NCBI GenBank assembly: GCA_963751245.1
Contig: CAVVTR010000005.1
Location: forward strand, 1-64,000
DNA: 64,000 nucleotides
Origin: CAVVTR01 sp963751245
Lineage (GTDB): Bacteria > Acidobacteriota > Thermoanaerobaculia > Thermoanaerobaculales > Thermoanaerobaculaceae
Direction of reading: 5' to 3'
A model generated the notes under the pieces. It had not been told where the DNA came from and did not search any database. It saw only the letters and a list, made by a program, of their open reading frames with translations. Below, one piece after another: positions 43,630 to 52,989 of this stretch. Every line of letters starts with the position of its first letter. The first letter of the stretch is position 1. The position numbers and the translations under genes are program-made.

Positions 43630-45281
43630 TCACGGGGCGCTGGCGGTGCACCCGCCCCCTTCGGAGAGGGCGGCGTAGAGGGCGGCCTCCGTCTCCTCGA
43701 GGAGCTCTCCGGCGGTGGCGTGCCGGCTGCCGCGGAACTGCGTGACGCCTACGGTGGCGGTGACGCGGGGGGCGCCGTCCCCCTCGTCCGCGACGGCCCG
43801 CCGGAGCCGCTCGAGGGTGGCGACGGCGCCGCGCTCGTCGGACTCGGCGAGGATGATGGCCAGGGTCTCGTGGTCGTACCGGCCCAGCATGTCGAGCTGC
43901 CTGAGCGAGCGGCGCAACGTGAGGATGGCGCCCGGGACGAGGTGGTCGTCCGGCAGGCCGGGACGGGCCGGAGCGACCCGGACCAGGGCGAAGGCGAACG
44001 TCGCGCTGCCCCGCCGGGAGCGCTCCATCTCGAGGCCGAGCCTGGCCACGACGCGGTCCTTGGGGACGATCCCGCTGATCACGTCGGCGGGCTCGCCCCA
44101 CTGGTGCTCCACCCACTCCCGCGCCGACGACAGCGTCAGGACCACCGCGAAGGGAAGCAGGGCCAGGGGGGAGAAGAGGTCGCCGAACGCCGGGGGGCGG
44201 CGGGGGAGGACGCCGAGGCTGACGAGGATGTCGGCGCCCACCAGGGCAAGGAAGAGCGAGCTGGTGGCCAGGAGCCAGGGTCCCAGCGGGTTGTCCCGCC
44301 GCATGACGGCGCGCAGCGGGCGGACCGTGACGAGGGCGATGACCGCGACGGCGGCCTCGGCGCCGCGCACCCAGTAGACGAGGTCGCTCTCGGTCCTCCA
44401 CGCCAGGGCGAACGCCGCCCCGAGAACCAGGAGCGTCTGCAGGGTCATGACGCTCGCCGGCGTCGTCTGCCGTGCGAGCCCGAGGACGACCGACGGGAAC
44501 AGCGCCACGGCGAGCAGGAACGCCGCCACGTTGAGCCGGTAGTCGACGTTGGCGCCCAGAAGGGTCGCGGGACCCCAGTGCGTGTAGGTGACGATGAAGA
44601 CGCCGGCGGCGACGAAGAACGCCGCCAGCCAGAGGTGGTCGTGCCGCTCCCGCTGGGCCGCGAACAGGAACAGCTGGAACGAGGCCAGCAGCAGGAGGAC
44701 GGTGAACAGGCAGTAGGCGACGACGTCGCGGAGCACGGCGCGGCCCAGGATCCTCGAGTAGAGGTCGATGGCCGGGGGCGGCCCGAGAAGGCCGCCCTGC
44801 CACCCGTCGTTGTAGACGTGGATGGCGAGCTCGTTGTACTCCCCGAAGCGGAGCGCCTCCCCCGGCAGCTCGTAGAAGCGGTGGGCGAGCTGCGCGTTCT
44901 CGAAGCGGGGGGGAAGCCGCCCGTCTGGCCCACCTTGTGTCCGTTGAGGAAAACCTCGTCGGCGTCGGCGACGACGCCCAGGTCGAGGCCCAGGTCCCGG
45001 CCCGCGAGCTGCGACGGCACGAAGAGGGAAAGCCGGAACCAGGCGTGGCCGTCGTAGTGCGGCAACCCCTGCTCCTCCCAGGCGCCGGGCACGCGGATGG
45101 GCCGCCAGTTGCGCCACTCCCTGAACGGGCTGGCCCACGCGGGATCGTGGCCGGTGCGGAACAGCCAGCTCCCTGCCAGCGACTTCGGCAGCGTGTCGAT
45201 GGTGACCTGGGGGGCGTCCTGGGCCGGCGCCGCCAGAGCGGCGAGACCGAGCAGCACCGCCAGGATCGGCGCCCGCCTCAC
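43630..45281 (-). CDS. 7TM sensor with degenerate GGDEF domain, frameshifted
   Basis: A membrane sensor of about 550 residues. A signal peptide (VRRAPILAVLLGLAALAAPA) leads to a periplasmic galactose-binding-like domain (VPGAWEEQGLPHYDGHAWFRLS, DEVFLNGHKVG). The frame breaks at a run of seven G at 44907-44913, after GQTGGFPP, and resumes as RFENAQLAHRFYELPGE. Seven membrane segments of the 7TMR-DISM type follow, then a GGDEF-like domain whose signature is MLGRYDHETLAII where active diguanylate cyclases have RYGGDEF, so it is probably not a cyclase. GTG 45281 overlaps the rlpA stop. The homopolymer makes a consensus error the likely cause of the break. Confidence 0.82.
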
Positions 45282-45985
45282 CAGCCCCCCCCGCACGGCA
45301 GCGCCACGGCCCCCGGGAAATCGGCGCCGAGGGACCGGGCGAGCTCCAGCGCGGCCGGGTGGCCGCCCACGCCGGTCACGCGGACGCGGGTGAGGCCGCC
45401 GCCCGCAGGGGCGAACCGGACCGCCAGCCCCCGTTCCTCGAGGCGGGTCTTCGCCCGCTCGGCGTTCTCGCGCCGCGCGAAGGCGCCGACCTGCACCTCC
45501 CAGCACGGCGCGTCGACCATGCCGTCCCCCTCGGCGATCACCCGGGCCCGCACCGGGATGACGCCGGCCCGGACGGCGTCCAGCTTGTCGGCGGCGGCCC
45601 GCGACAGGTCCAGGATGCGCCCGGCGACGAAGGGACCGCGATCGTTGACCACGACCTCGGCGCTGCGGCCGTTGTCGAGGTTGGTGACCTCGAGCCGCGT
45701 GCCGAAAGGCAGCGTGCGGTGCGCGGCCGTCATCTGCCACATGTCGTAGCGCTCGCCGGAGGCGGTCTGGCGCCCGTGATAGGGCTCGCCGTACCAGGAG
45801 GCGAGGCCCTCGAGGACGCCTCCCGCGCCGCTCGCCGCGGGGGGCGCGACCCGGCGGTGCCGGGAGGAGCTGCACCCGGTGAGGGCGAGCACGAGGAGCA
45901 CCGCCGCGCAGCCGGCCGTGGCCGCGGTGGCGCGCCGGCCCGGGGAGCGGCCGGGCACGGGGGAGTCAGACCTCGGGCCGGGCAT
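45278..45985 (-). CDS. rlpA: RlpA-like septal ring lytic transglycosylase/SPOR lipoprotein
   Basis: About 235 residues. A lipoprotein signal with lipobox ALTGC is followed by the double-psi beta-barrel: LASWYGEPYHGRQTASGERYD, then FGTRLEVTNLDNGRSAEVVV and NDRGPF with the catalytic-type Asp. A C-terminal SPOR domain (WEVQVGAFARRENAERAKT) would bind denuded septal peptidoglycan. RlpA cleaves glycan strands lacking stem peptides during division. I choose ATG 45985, inside the 3' end of purB by 20 nt; an upstream in-frame codon at 46009 is possible. Confidence 0.9.
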   Translation of the reverse strand: MPGPRSDSPVPGRSPGRRATAATAGCAAVLLVLALTGCSSSRHRRVAPPAASGAGGVLEGLASWYGEPYHGRQTASGERYDMWQMTAAHRTLPFGTRLEVTNLDNGRSAEVVVNDRGPFVAGRILDLSRAAADKLDAVRAGVIPVRARVIAEGDGMVDAPCWEVQVGAFARRENAERAKTRLEERGLAVRFAPAGGGLTRVRVTGVGGHPAALELARSLGADFPGAVALPCGGGW

Positions 45986-47399
45986 CGTCCGCCGCCTCGG
46001 GGTGCGCATCCAGCCAGGGCCGCACGGAGGCCGCGAGGAACTCGTCCACCTGGGCCGGCGCCCGGCCCACGAAGCGACCCGGCGCCACCAGGGTGGCCAG
46101 CGTGGCCGCGTCGAGGCCGAAGGCGCCCTCGGCGGCCACGAGCTCGAGGAGCGGGTTGGGCGCCCCCTCCTCCTTGACCCGCCGCGCCGCCTCCCGCGAC
46201 AGGACCCGCAGCTGCTCGTGCAGCTTCTGCCGGTCGCCGCCCCGGGCGGCGGCCGCGAGCAGGATGCTCTCGCTGGCCATGAACGGCAGCTCCTCTTCCA
46301 GGTTGCGCCTGAGCATGGCCGGGTAGACGACGAGCCCCTCCGCCACCGAGCACCACAGGAGGAGCAGCGCGTCGGTGGCCAGGAACGCCTCGGGGAGGAC
46401 GATCCGGCGGTTGGCGGAGTCGTCCAGGGTGCGCTCCAGCCACTGCGAGGCAGCGGTCCAAGCGGCGTTGGGCTCCAGGCAGATGACGGCCCGGGCCAGG
46501 GCGGTGATGCGCTCCGACCGCATGGGGTTGCGCTTGTAGGGCATTGCCGACGAGCCCACCTGGGTCGTGCTGGCGGGCTCGTCGAGCTCCTTGAGCCGGC
46601 TCAGGAGCCTGATGTCGCCGGCGAACTTCGCCGCCGACTGTGCGATCCCCGACAGCGACGCGAGCAGGTAGAACTCGGGCTTGCGCGGCGACGTCTGGCC
46701 GGTCACCGGATAGGTGCCCGGGAAGCCGAACGCCGCGGCGATCCTGCGGTCGAGCTCGCGGACCTTGGCATCGTCGCCCAGGAGCTGCAGAAACGAGGCC
46801 TGCGTCCCTGTGGTGCCCTTGGCACCGCGGAGCCGCAGGCGGTCGCGCTCGGCCTCGAGGCGCTCGAGGTCCGCGAGGAGGTCGGCGGCCCACAGACACG
46901 CCCGCTTGCCGACGGTGGTGGGCTGGGCGGGCTGGAAGTGGGTGTGGCCGAGGCAGGGGAGGGCCCGGTGGGTCGAAGCGAAGGCGGCCAGGGCAGCCAG
47001 CACGGCGGTGGACCGGGCGATGACGAGGTCCGCGGCCTGCCGGAGCACGAGGAGGTCGGCGTTGTCGCCGACGAACGCCGAGGTGGCACCGAGGTGCAGC
47101 CAGGGACCCGCCGCGGGCGCGATCTCGGCGACGGCGCGGACGTGGGCCATGACGTCGTGCCGGGTCTCGCGCTCGAGCTCGTCGGCCCGCTCCAGCTCCC
47201 CCGGGGTCGGCTCCAGGTGGGCCTCGAGCTCAGTGAGGGCCTCGGCCGGAATGGCGACGCCCAGGTCGCGCTCCGCCCGCATCAGCTCGAGCCACAACCT
47301 TCGCCACAGGGAGAACTTGACGGCCGGCGAGAAGAGCCGGCGCATGGCGGCGGAGGCGTAGCGCGTGGTGAGGGGGTGCACGAACTCGTCGATCCTCAT
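45966..47399 (-). CDS. purB: Adenylosuccinate lyase
   Basis: A 477-residue member of the fumarase/aspartase superfamily. HDVMAHVRAVAE and LHLGATSAFVGDNAD are the first conserved regions, LGHTHFQPAQPTT the second, and GSSAMPYKRNPMRSE the superfamily signature with the mobile catalytic Ser. It acts twice in purine synthesis, splitting SAICAR and adenylosuccinate. The ATG at 47399 has no clear Shine-Dalgarno; CAGAAT at 47407-47412 lies 7 nt upstream, so the message may be leaderless. It heads a purB-rlpA-sensor unit with overlapping genes. Confidence 0.95.
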   Translation of the reverse strand: MRIDEFVHPLTTRYASAAMRRLFSPAVKFSLWRRLWLELMRAERDLGVAIPAEALTELEAHLEPTPGELERADELERETRHDVMAHVRAVAEIAPAAGPWLHLGATSAFVGDNADLLVLRQAADLVIARSTAVLAALAAFASTHRALPCLGHTHFQPAQPTTVGKRACLWAADLLADLERLEAERDRLRLRGAKGTTGTQASFLQLLGDDAKVRELDRRIAAAFGFPGTYPVTGQTSPRKPEFYLLASLSGIAQSAAKFAGDIRLLSRLKELDEPASTTQVGSSAMPYKRNPMRSERITALARAVICLEPNAAWTAASQWLERTLDDSANRRIVLPEAFLATDALLLLWCSVAEGLVVYPAMLRRNLEEELPFMASESILLAAAARGGDRQKLHEQLRVLSREAARRVKEEGAPNPLLELVAAEGAFGLDAATLATLVAPGRFVGRAPAQVDEFLAASVRPWLDAHPEAADDARPEV

Positions 47400-47467
47400 G
47401 GAGGAGATTCTGACACGTTTGGCGACCCCGTGCGCAAGCAGCGCCGGACGGGCCCGAAGACGCGTCC

Positions 47468-47496
47468 TTGACTTCGTTGTGACGGTGCCGCACAAT
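47468..47496 (+). promoter_or_regulatory. Sigma-70 promoter of arcC-argF
   Basis: TTGACT (47468-47473) and CACAAT (47491-47496) are separated by exactly 17 nt, about 150 nt before the arcC start. This is the best two-box promoter in the window. Confidence 0.6.
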
Positions 47497-47645
47497 CCCG
47501 ACCTCGCGGAGGCGGGGGTGCGAGGGGACACGCCCTCCGGCAGGCGCCGGGGGGATAGAGCAACGCCGCCATCGCGGTCCGGATGACCCCCTCTCCGGTT
47601 CCGTCAAGCTGTTCCGATACCGCCTCCCGGAACGGGGAGGAACTC

Positions 47646-48626
47646 GTGAGCGAGAAGAAAGCACCGCGGACCCGGACGGCGGTCATCGCCTTCGGCGGCA
47701 ACGCCCTGCTCCGTCCGCAGGACCACGGCACCCAGGAGGAGCAGTTCACCCTCGCGTGGAAGGCCACGCGCTGGCTGGTGGAGATCATCCACCGCGGTTA
47801 CGAGCTCGTGATCGTCCACGGCAACGGCCCGCAGGTGGGCAACATCATGATCCAGGTGGAGGAGGCGATCACGAAGATCCCGCCCCAGACCTTGGAGGTG
47901 TGCGTTGCCCAGACCGAGGGCTCCATGGGGTTCATGCTCCAGAACCAGCTGCGCAACCGCCTCAACGAGGAGCAGATCGTCAAGGAGGTGGTGACGCTGC
48001 TGTCCGAGGTGGAGGTCGCCCGGGAGGACGTCGCCTTCGAGAACCCCTCCAAGCCGGTCGGTCCGTACTTCACGGCCTACCGCGCCAACGCGCTCATGCA
48101 GGAGCAGGGGTGGCAGATGGTGGAGGACGCGGGCCGCGGCTGGCGCAAGGTGGTGCCATCGCCGACGCCGCGGCGGCTGCTGGACGCCGGCGTCGTCAGG
48201 AGGCTCGTGGACGGCGGCGCCGTGGTGGTCGTCGCCGGGGGCGGCGGCATCCCCGTGTACCAGGACGTCGGCGGCTACTACCGGGGCGTGGAGGCGGTCA
48301 TCGACAAGGACTACACCGCAGCCCTCGTGGCCGAGTCGCTGGACGCGGAGCTGTTCATCATCCTCACCCAGGTGCCCCAGGTGGCGGAGAACTACGGGCG
48401 TCCCAGCCAGCGCTGGCTCGCCGAGATTCCGGTCGCCCGGGCGAAGGAGATGCTCGACCAGCACCAGTTCCCGCCGGGCTCGATGGGGCCGAAGATCCGG
48501 GCGGCGCTCCAGTTCGTGGAGACGACGGGCAAGGAGGTCCTGATCACCGACGCGGAGCACCTCAAGGACGCTCTCGCGCGCAAGGGGGGGACGTACATCG
48601 TCCCCGACGGCACGAAGGAGGCCTGA
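47646..48626 (+). CDS. arcC: Carbamate kinase
   Basis: A 326-residue amino-acid-kinase-family enzyme. AVIAFGGNALLRP opens the fold, VIVHGNGPQVG is the phosphate-binding loop, VVVAGGGGIPVY the carbamate kinase signature, and AVIDKDYTAALVA the ATP-site Lys. It makes ATP from carbamoyl phosphate and ADP, or the reverse. The start is GTG 47646, 5 nt after GGAGG. It is followed with no gap by ornithine carbamoyltransferase, so the pair could convert citrulline to ornithine with ATP gain, as in the arginine deiminase route. No arginine deiminase gene is present here. Confidence 0.94.
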   Translation: MSEKKAPRTRTAVIAFGGNALLRPQDHGTQEEQFTLAWKATRWLVEIIHRGYELVIVHGNGPQVGNIMIQVEEAITKIPPQTLEVCVAQTEGSMGFMLQNQLRNRLNEEQIVKEVVTLLSEVEVAREDVAFENPSKPVGPYFTAYRANALMQEQGWQMVEDAGRGWRKVVPSPTPRRLLDAGVVRRLVDGGAVVVVAGGGGIPVYQDVGGYYRGVEAVIDKDYTAALVAESLDAELFIILTQVPQVAENYGRPSQRWLAEIPVARAKEMLDQHQFPPGSMGPKIRAALQFVETTGKEVLITDAEHLKDALARKGGTYIVPDGTKEA

Positions 48627-49565
48627 ATGTTCGACAGTCCGTGGAAGAGGCACAAGGATCTCATCTCGATTCACGACCTCACCTCCGAGGAGGTGGAGGC
48701 GCTGTTCCAGCTCGCGGAGAACGTGAAGGCCCGTCCGGACCGCTACCGTAGCGCCCTGGCCGGCCAGACGCTGGCGATGATCTTCGAGAAGTCCTCAACC
48801 CGCACCCGGGTGTCCTTCGAAGTGGGGACGTACCAGCTTGGCGGGCTCGCCACCTTCCTGTCCAGCCGGGACATCCAGATCGGCCGCGGCGAGACCATCC
48901 ACGACACGGCCAAGGTGCTGTCCCGCTATGTCGACGGCATCATGGCGCGGACCTTCGCCCACGCCACCGTGACCGAGCTGGCCCGCCACGCCACCATCCC
49001 GATCATCAACGGGCTCACGGACCTCCTCCATCCGTGCCAGGCCCTCACCGACTACTTCACCGTCCGCGAGCACTTCGGGCACACCCGGCAGATGACCCTG
49101 GCCTACATCGGCGACGGCAACAACATGTGCCACTCCCTCATGTTCGGCGGCCCCAAGGTGGGCATGAACGTCCGCGTGGCCACCCCGGAGGGGTACCGCC
49201 CTTCGCCGGAGATGGTCGAGCTCGCGAAGGCCGATGCCGGGGCCGCGGGCACGACGCTGGAGATCGTCACCGACCCCCGCGAGGCCGTGAAGGGCGCTCA
49301 TGCGGTCTACACCGACGTGTTCGCCTCCATGGGGCAGGAGTCCGAGGCGAAGCTGCGCCTGGAGAGGTTCCAGGGCTACCAGGTCACGCCGGAGCTCATG
49401 TCCCTGGCCGACGCCGAGGCCATCTTCATGCACTGCCTCCCCGCCCACCGCGGTGAGGAGGTGCACGCCGACGTCGCCGACGGCAAGGCATCGGTGATCT
49501 TCGACGAGGCCGAGAACCGGCTGCACGTGCAGAAGGCCATCATGCTCCTGCTCATGAACCGCTGA
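48627..49565 (+). CDS. argF: Ornithine carbamoyltransferase
   Basis: A 312-residue OTCase. EKSSTRTRVSFE is the carbamoyl-phosphate loop, LLHPCQALTDY the second CP-binding motif, and MHCLPAHRGEEV the ornithine-binding loop with the catalytic Cys. The family includes biosynthetic (argF) and catabolic (arcB) forms with the same fold. Pairing with arcC suggests catabolic use, but with no arcA visible the direction is not settled. A strong terminator follows. Confidence 0.93.
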   Translation: MFDSPWKRHKDLISIHDLTSEEVEALFQLAENVKARPDRYRSALAGQTLAMIFEKSSTRTRVSFEVGTYQLGGLATFLSSRDIQIGRGETIHDTAKVLSRYVDGIMARTFAHATVTELARHATIPIINGLTDLLHPCQALTDYFTVREHFGHTRQMTLAYIGDGNNMCHSLMFGGPKVGMNVRVATPEGYRPSPEMVELAKADAGAAGTTLEIVTDPREAVKGAHAVYTDVFASMGQESEAKLRLERFQGYQVTPELMSLADAEAIFMHCLPAHRGEEVHADVADGKASVIFDEAENRLHVQKAIMLLLMNR

Positions 49566-49588
49566 GCGCATCCCGCGCGCGGCACCCT

Positions 49589-49610
49589 GGGAGGGCCTCC
49601 GGGCCCTCCC
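49589..49610 (+). terminator. Terminator of arcC-argF
   Basis: A 9-bp perfect stem GGGAGGGCC/GGCCCTCCC with loop TCCG, followed by TTTCGTCT, 23 nt after the argF stop. Confidence 0.75.
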
Positions 49611-49693
49611 TTTCGTCTGCCGGGCCGCGCGCCGGAATGGCACGGGACGCGCCGCCCGGGCGTCCCGAAGACGATGCGGCGCCGTCGCTTCGT

Positions 49694-49701
49694 GGTACGA
49701 T
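49694..49701 (+). promoter_or_regulatory. -10 element for the Gld-type ABC operon
   Basis: GGTACGAT followed by a T run, about 100 nt before the first ABC gene. It resembles the -10 boxes elsewhere in the window. There is no obvious -35. Confidence 0.45.
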
Positions 49702-49803
49702 TTTTGCTTGTCACGCCCGGGGTGCGTCGGCCCGGCCCCCCCGGCGCGCCGTGGCGCGTTCCACCGGCGCATCGCGTGCAGCCAGCCGCTCTGGAGGTGA
49801 CGA

Positions 49804-50772
49804 GTGATCGAGGTGGAAGGTCTGACCAAACGATTCGTGGGCCGCGAGGCGGTGTCCGACGTCTCGTTCTTCGTCCCGGAGGGCGAGGTGCTCGGGTTCC
49901 TCGGGCCCAACGGCGCAGGCAAGACGACGACCATGCGCATGATCACGGGCTACCTGGACCGCACCGGGGGACGGGTGCGCGTGGGCGGCGTGGACCTCGC
50001 CAAGGACCCCCTCGGGGTCCGCGCCCGCATCGGCTACCTTCCCGAAAACGTCGCCCTCTACCCGGAGATGAGGGTGGAGGAGTACCTCCGGTTCCGGGCG
50101 TCCATCGAGGGCGTGCCGCGCCGCGAGGCGGCGGCCCGGCTCGGCGAGGTGTGCGAACGCTGCATGCTCGACGACGTGCGCCGCCAGATCATCGGCACGC
50201 TGTCCAAGGGGTACCGGCAGCGCGTCGGCCTCGCGGGGGCGCTCATCCACCGGCCGCCGGTGCTCATCCTGGACGAGCCCACGGTGGGCCTCGACCCGCG
50301 CCAGATCGTCAAGATCCGCGAGCTCATCCGGGAGCTGGGCCGCGAGCACACCGTGATCCTGTCCACCCACATCCTCCCCGAGGTGGAGCAGGTGTGCCGC
50401 CGCGTGCTCATCATCGACGGCGGCCGCATCGTCGCCGACGGCAGCCCGGACCAGTTGCGGGCCGGCTTCGCCGGGCCCGCCGAGGTGCGCGTGGAGGTCG
50501 AGGCCCCCGCAGCCGAGGCGCGCCTCGCCCTGGAGCTCATCCCCGGAGTGGACGCCGTCACCGAGGAGGGAGGGCACCGCTACCGCCTCGCCGTGGCCGG
50601 CGACGCCGACGTGCGGCGCGACGTGTTCGCCCTGGCCGTGGAGCGGGGCTGGGTCCTGCTGGAGCTGACCCGCCACGTCCCCTCCCTGGAGGACGTCTTC
50701 CTCAGGCTGACCATGCGCGACACAGCGGTCGAGGCGGCGGAGGAGCCGCCGGTGGAGGTGGCCGATGCGTAA
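49804..50772 (+). CDS. ABC transporter ATP-binding protein (GldA/NatA-like)
   Basis: A 322-residue ABC ATPase. Walker A is GPNGAGKTTT, the Q-loop region is GYLPENVALYPEM, the signature motif is LSKGYRQRVGLAGAL, Walker B is VLILDEPTVGLDP, and the switch His is in ILSTHILPEVEQV. An additional C-terminal domain of about 100 residues is typical of drug or natA-type exporters. It powers the permease encoded immediately downstream (8-nt overlap). GTG 49804 follows GGAGGTGA. Confidence 0.92.
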   Translation: MIEVEGLTKRFVGREAVSDVSFFVPEGEVLGFLGPNGAGKTTTMRMITGYLDRTGGRVRVGGVDLAKDPLGVRARIGYLPENVALYPEMRVEEYLRFRASIEGVPRREAAARLGEVCERCMLDDVRRQIIGTLSKGYRQRVGLAGALIHRPPVLILDEPTVGLDPRQIVKIRELIRELGREHTVILSTHILPEVEQVCRRVLIIDGGRIVADGSPDQLRAGFAGPAEVRVEVEAPAAEARLALELIPGVDAVTEEGGHRYRLAVAGDADVRRDVFALAVERGWVLLELTRHVPSLEDVFLRLTMRDTAVEAAEEPPVEVADA

Positions 50773-51505
50773 GACGTTCGCGGTGCTGCGCCGGGAGCTG
50801 CTGGCGTACTTCTCGTCGCCCCTGGCCTACGTGGTGCTCACGGCGTTCCTGTTCGTCAACGGCTACGTGTTCTGGCTCATCCTCTCGTACCTGAACGACC
50901 CCCGCACCCAGGCCATGGCGCCGTTGCGGCTGTTGTTCGGCGGCACCATCTTCTTCTGGCTGGTGCTGCTGTTCCTCGTCCCCGTCATCACCATGAGGCT
51001 GCTGGCCGAGGAGCGCCGTTCGGGCACGCTCGAGGTCCTCCTCACGTCGCCGCTGAGCGAGGGCGCGGTGGTTGCCGGCAAGTTCCTGGCCGCGCTGGTG
51101 TTCTTCCTGTTCCTGTGGCTGCCCACCACGGTGTTCGTCCTGGTGCTCGGCAGCTACTCCCACATCGATCCCGGGCCCGTGTTCGGCGGCTACCTGGGGA
51201 TCGTGCTCCTGGGGGTGCTGTTCTCCTCCATCGGGCTGCTCACCTCCGCCCTGTCGCGCAACCAGATCGTCGCCGCCATCTTCGCCTTCGCGCTGCTCCT
51301 GGTGCTGTTCTCCGTGGGGCTCGTGGAGAACCTGGCGACCTCGCCGGCGCTCAAGGGAATGCTGGGCTACATGAACCTGTGGCAGCAGATGGACGACTTC
51401 GCCCGAGGTCTCGTGGACACGCGCCACATCGTCTACCAGCTCAGCCTGTCGGGACTCTTCCTCTTCCTGGCCACCAAGGCGCTGGAAGCGAGCAAGGGGA
51501 GGTAA
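50765..51505 (+). CDS. ABC transporter permease (GldF-like)
   Basis: A 246-residue ABC-2-type permease with six membrane segments. It opens KTFAVLRRELLAYFSSPLAYVVL, the usual GldF/NosY-like start, and has MRLLAEERRSGTLEVLLTSPLSE in the conserved cytoplasmic loop. It pairs with the upstream ATPase and the downstream GldG-type protein. In Bacteroidota, GldAFG is needed for gliding; outside that group the substrate is unknown. Confidence 0.9.
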   Translation: MRKTFAVLRRELLAYFSSPLAYVVLTAFLFVNGYVFWLILSYLNDPRTQAMAPLRLLFGGTIFFWLVLLFLVPVITMRLLAEERRSGTLEVLLTSPLSEGAVVAGKFLAALVFFLFLWLPTTVFVLVLGSYSHIDPGPVFGGYLGIVLLGVLFSSIGLLTSALSRNQIVAAIFAFALLLVLFSVGLVENLATSPALKGMLGYMNLWQQMDDFARGLVDTRHIVYQLSLSGLFLFLATKALEASKGR

Positions 51506-51508
51506 GCC

Positions 51509-52978
51509 GTGCGCAGGGAGAGAATCGTCACCGCCTCCACCATGACCGTCGGCGTGCTGCTGGCCGTCGCGCTGTTCGGGATGATCAACTGGATCTCCTA
51601 CCGTCACTACGTCCGCAGCGACTGGACGTCGTCGAAGCTGTACACCCTGTCGGGCAAGACGGACCACGTGCTCGCGAGCCTCGACACGGACGTCTCGGTG
51701 GTGGTCTTCATGACCCCGCAGACGCCGCTGTTCGACGAGACGCGGGAGCTCCTCACCCGCTACCAGGCCGCGAGCCCCCGCATCCACGTGGAGTTCATCG
51801 ACCCGGACCGCAACCCCCTGCGGACCCAGCAGCTGGCCAAGGAGTACGGGGTGAGCGCTGCCAACACCGTGGTGTTCTCGGCCGGCGTCCACAAGAAGTA
51901 CGTCTCGTCCGACCAGCTCGCCGAGTACGACTACTCGGGCGTCCAGTACGGCCAGGGGCCCAAGCTCAAGGCGTTCAAGGGCGAGGAGCAGTTCACCTCG
52001 GCCATCCTCGCCGTGGTCAACCCGGCCCAGCCCCGCGTGTACTTCACTACCGGCCACGGGGAGCACGATCCCGCGAGCAGCAAGGAGGACGGCTACAGCG
52101 AGCTGGCCGCCGCGCTCAAGCGGGACAACCTGGACGTGCAGACGACCACGCTGCTGTCCGGGAGCGTGCCGAAGGACTGCGACGTGCTCGTCGTCGCAGG
52201 GCCCACGGCCCCCTTCGCCGAGGTGGAGAAGAAGGCGATCACCGACTACATCGCCTCGGGTGGCCGGGCCCTCGTCATGCTCGACCCCGTCCTGGGCGGC
52301 CGGCAGCGCCCGTCCGGGCTCGCGGAGCTCCTCAGGGCCTACGGGATCGTCGCGGACAACGACATCGTCGTGGACCCCGACCAGCGGCTGCCCCTGTTCG
52401 GCCTCGAGACCGTGTACACCACCAAGTTCGGCAGCCACCCGGTGGTGGACGGCATGGAGGGCCTGGCGGTGCTGCTTCCCATCGCGCGCTCCATCGGCAC
52501 CGTGACCGTGCCCGGGGTGACGGACACCACGCTGCTGAGCACCTCGGCCGGGGGCTGGGGCGAGACCGACATCGCGGGGATCCTGGCCGGGAAGTCCATC
52601 GCCAGGGACGACAAGGACATCAAGGGTCCGGTCTCCCTCGGCGTCGCCGCCGAGCCGTCCGCCGGCACTGGTCCGCAGGAGGCCAAGGACGCCAAGGACG
52701 CCAAGGACGCGAAGTGGCGGCTCATCGTGTTCGGCGACTCGGACTTCGCCGCCAACGGCAGCGTGTCCAACGCCGGCAACCTCAACCTCGGGCTCAACGC
52801 CGTCAACTGGCTGGCCCGGCAGCAGCAGGCCCTGGGCATCGCGCCGCGCCAGCCCGAGCAGGTGTCGCTCTACCTGTCGGCGGCGCAGATGCGCGGCATC
52901 ACGCTGCTCGCTCTCGTCGGCCTGCCCGGCGCCGCGATCCTGCTCGGCGTCGCCGTGTGGTGGCGCCGGCGCCGCTAG
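51509..52978 (+). CDS. GldG-family (ABC-associated) membrane-anchored protein
   Basis: A 489-residue protein: one N-terminal membrane segment (about 12-30), a large extracytoplasmic domain and one C-terminal segment. TLSGKTDHVLASLDTDVSVVVFM and VYFTTGHGEHDPASSKEDGY, then DVLVVAGPTAPFAEVEKKAI, are the conserved blocks of the GldG/ABC_transp_aux family. A short (AKD) repeat, EAKDAKDAKDAK, occurs at about residue 391-402 and may be a length-variable linker. The start is GTG 51509 after GGGGAGG. It sits between the permease and a DUF4340 protein, the standard four-gene arrangement. Confidence 0.9.
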   Translation: MRRERIVTASTMTVGVLLAVALFGMINWISYRHYVRSDWTSSKLYTLSGKTDHVLASLDTDVSVVVFMTPQTPLFDETRELLTRYQAASPRIHVEFIDPDRNPLRTQQLAKEYGVSAANTVVFSAGVHKKYVSSDQLAEYDYSGVQYGQGPKLKAFKGEEQFTSAILAVVNPAQPRVYFTTGHGEHDPASSKEDGYSELAAALKRDNLDVQTTTLLSGSVPKDCDVLVVAGPTAPFAEVEKKAITDYIASGGRALVMLDPVLGGRQRPSGLAELLRAYGIVADNDIVVDPDQRLPLFGLETVYTTKFGSHPVVDGMEGLAVLLPIARSIGTVTVPGVTDTTLLSTSAGGWGETDIAGILAGKSIARDDKDIKGPVSLGVAAEPSAGTGPQEAKDAKDAKDAKWRLIVFGDSDFAANGSVSNAGNLNLGLNAVNWLARQQQALGIAPRQPEQVSLYLSAAQMRGITLLALVGLPGAAILLGVAVWWRRRR

Positions 52979-52989
52979 GGGAGGTGATC

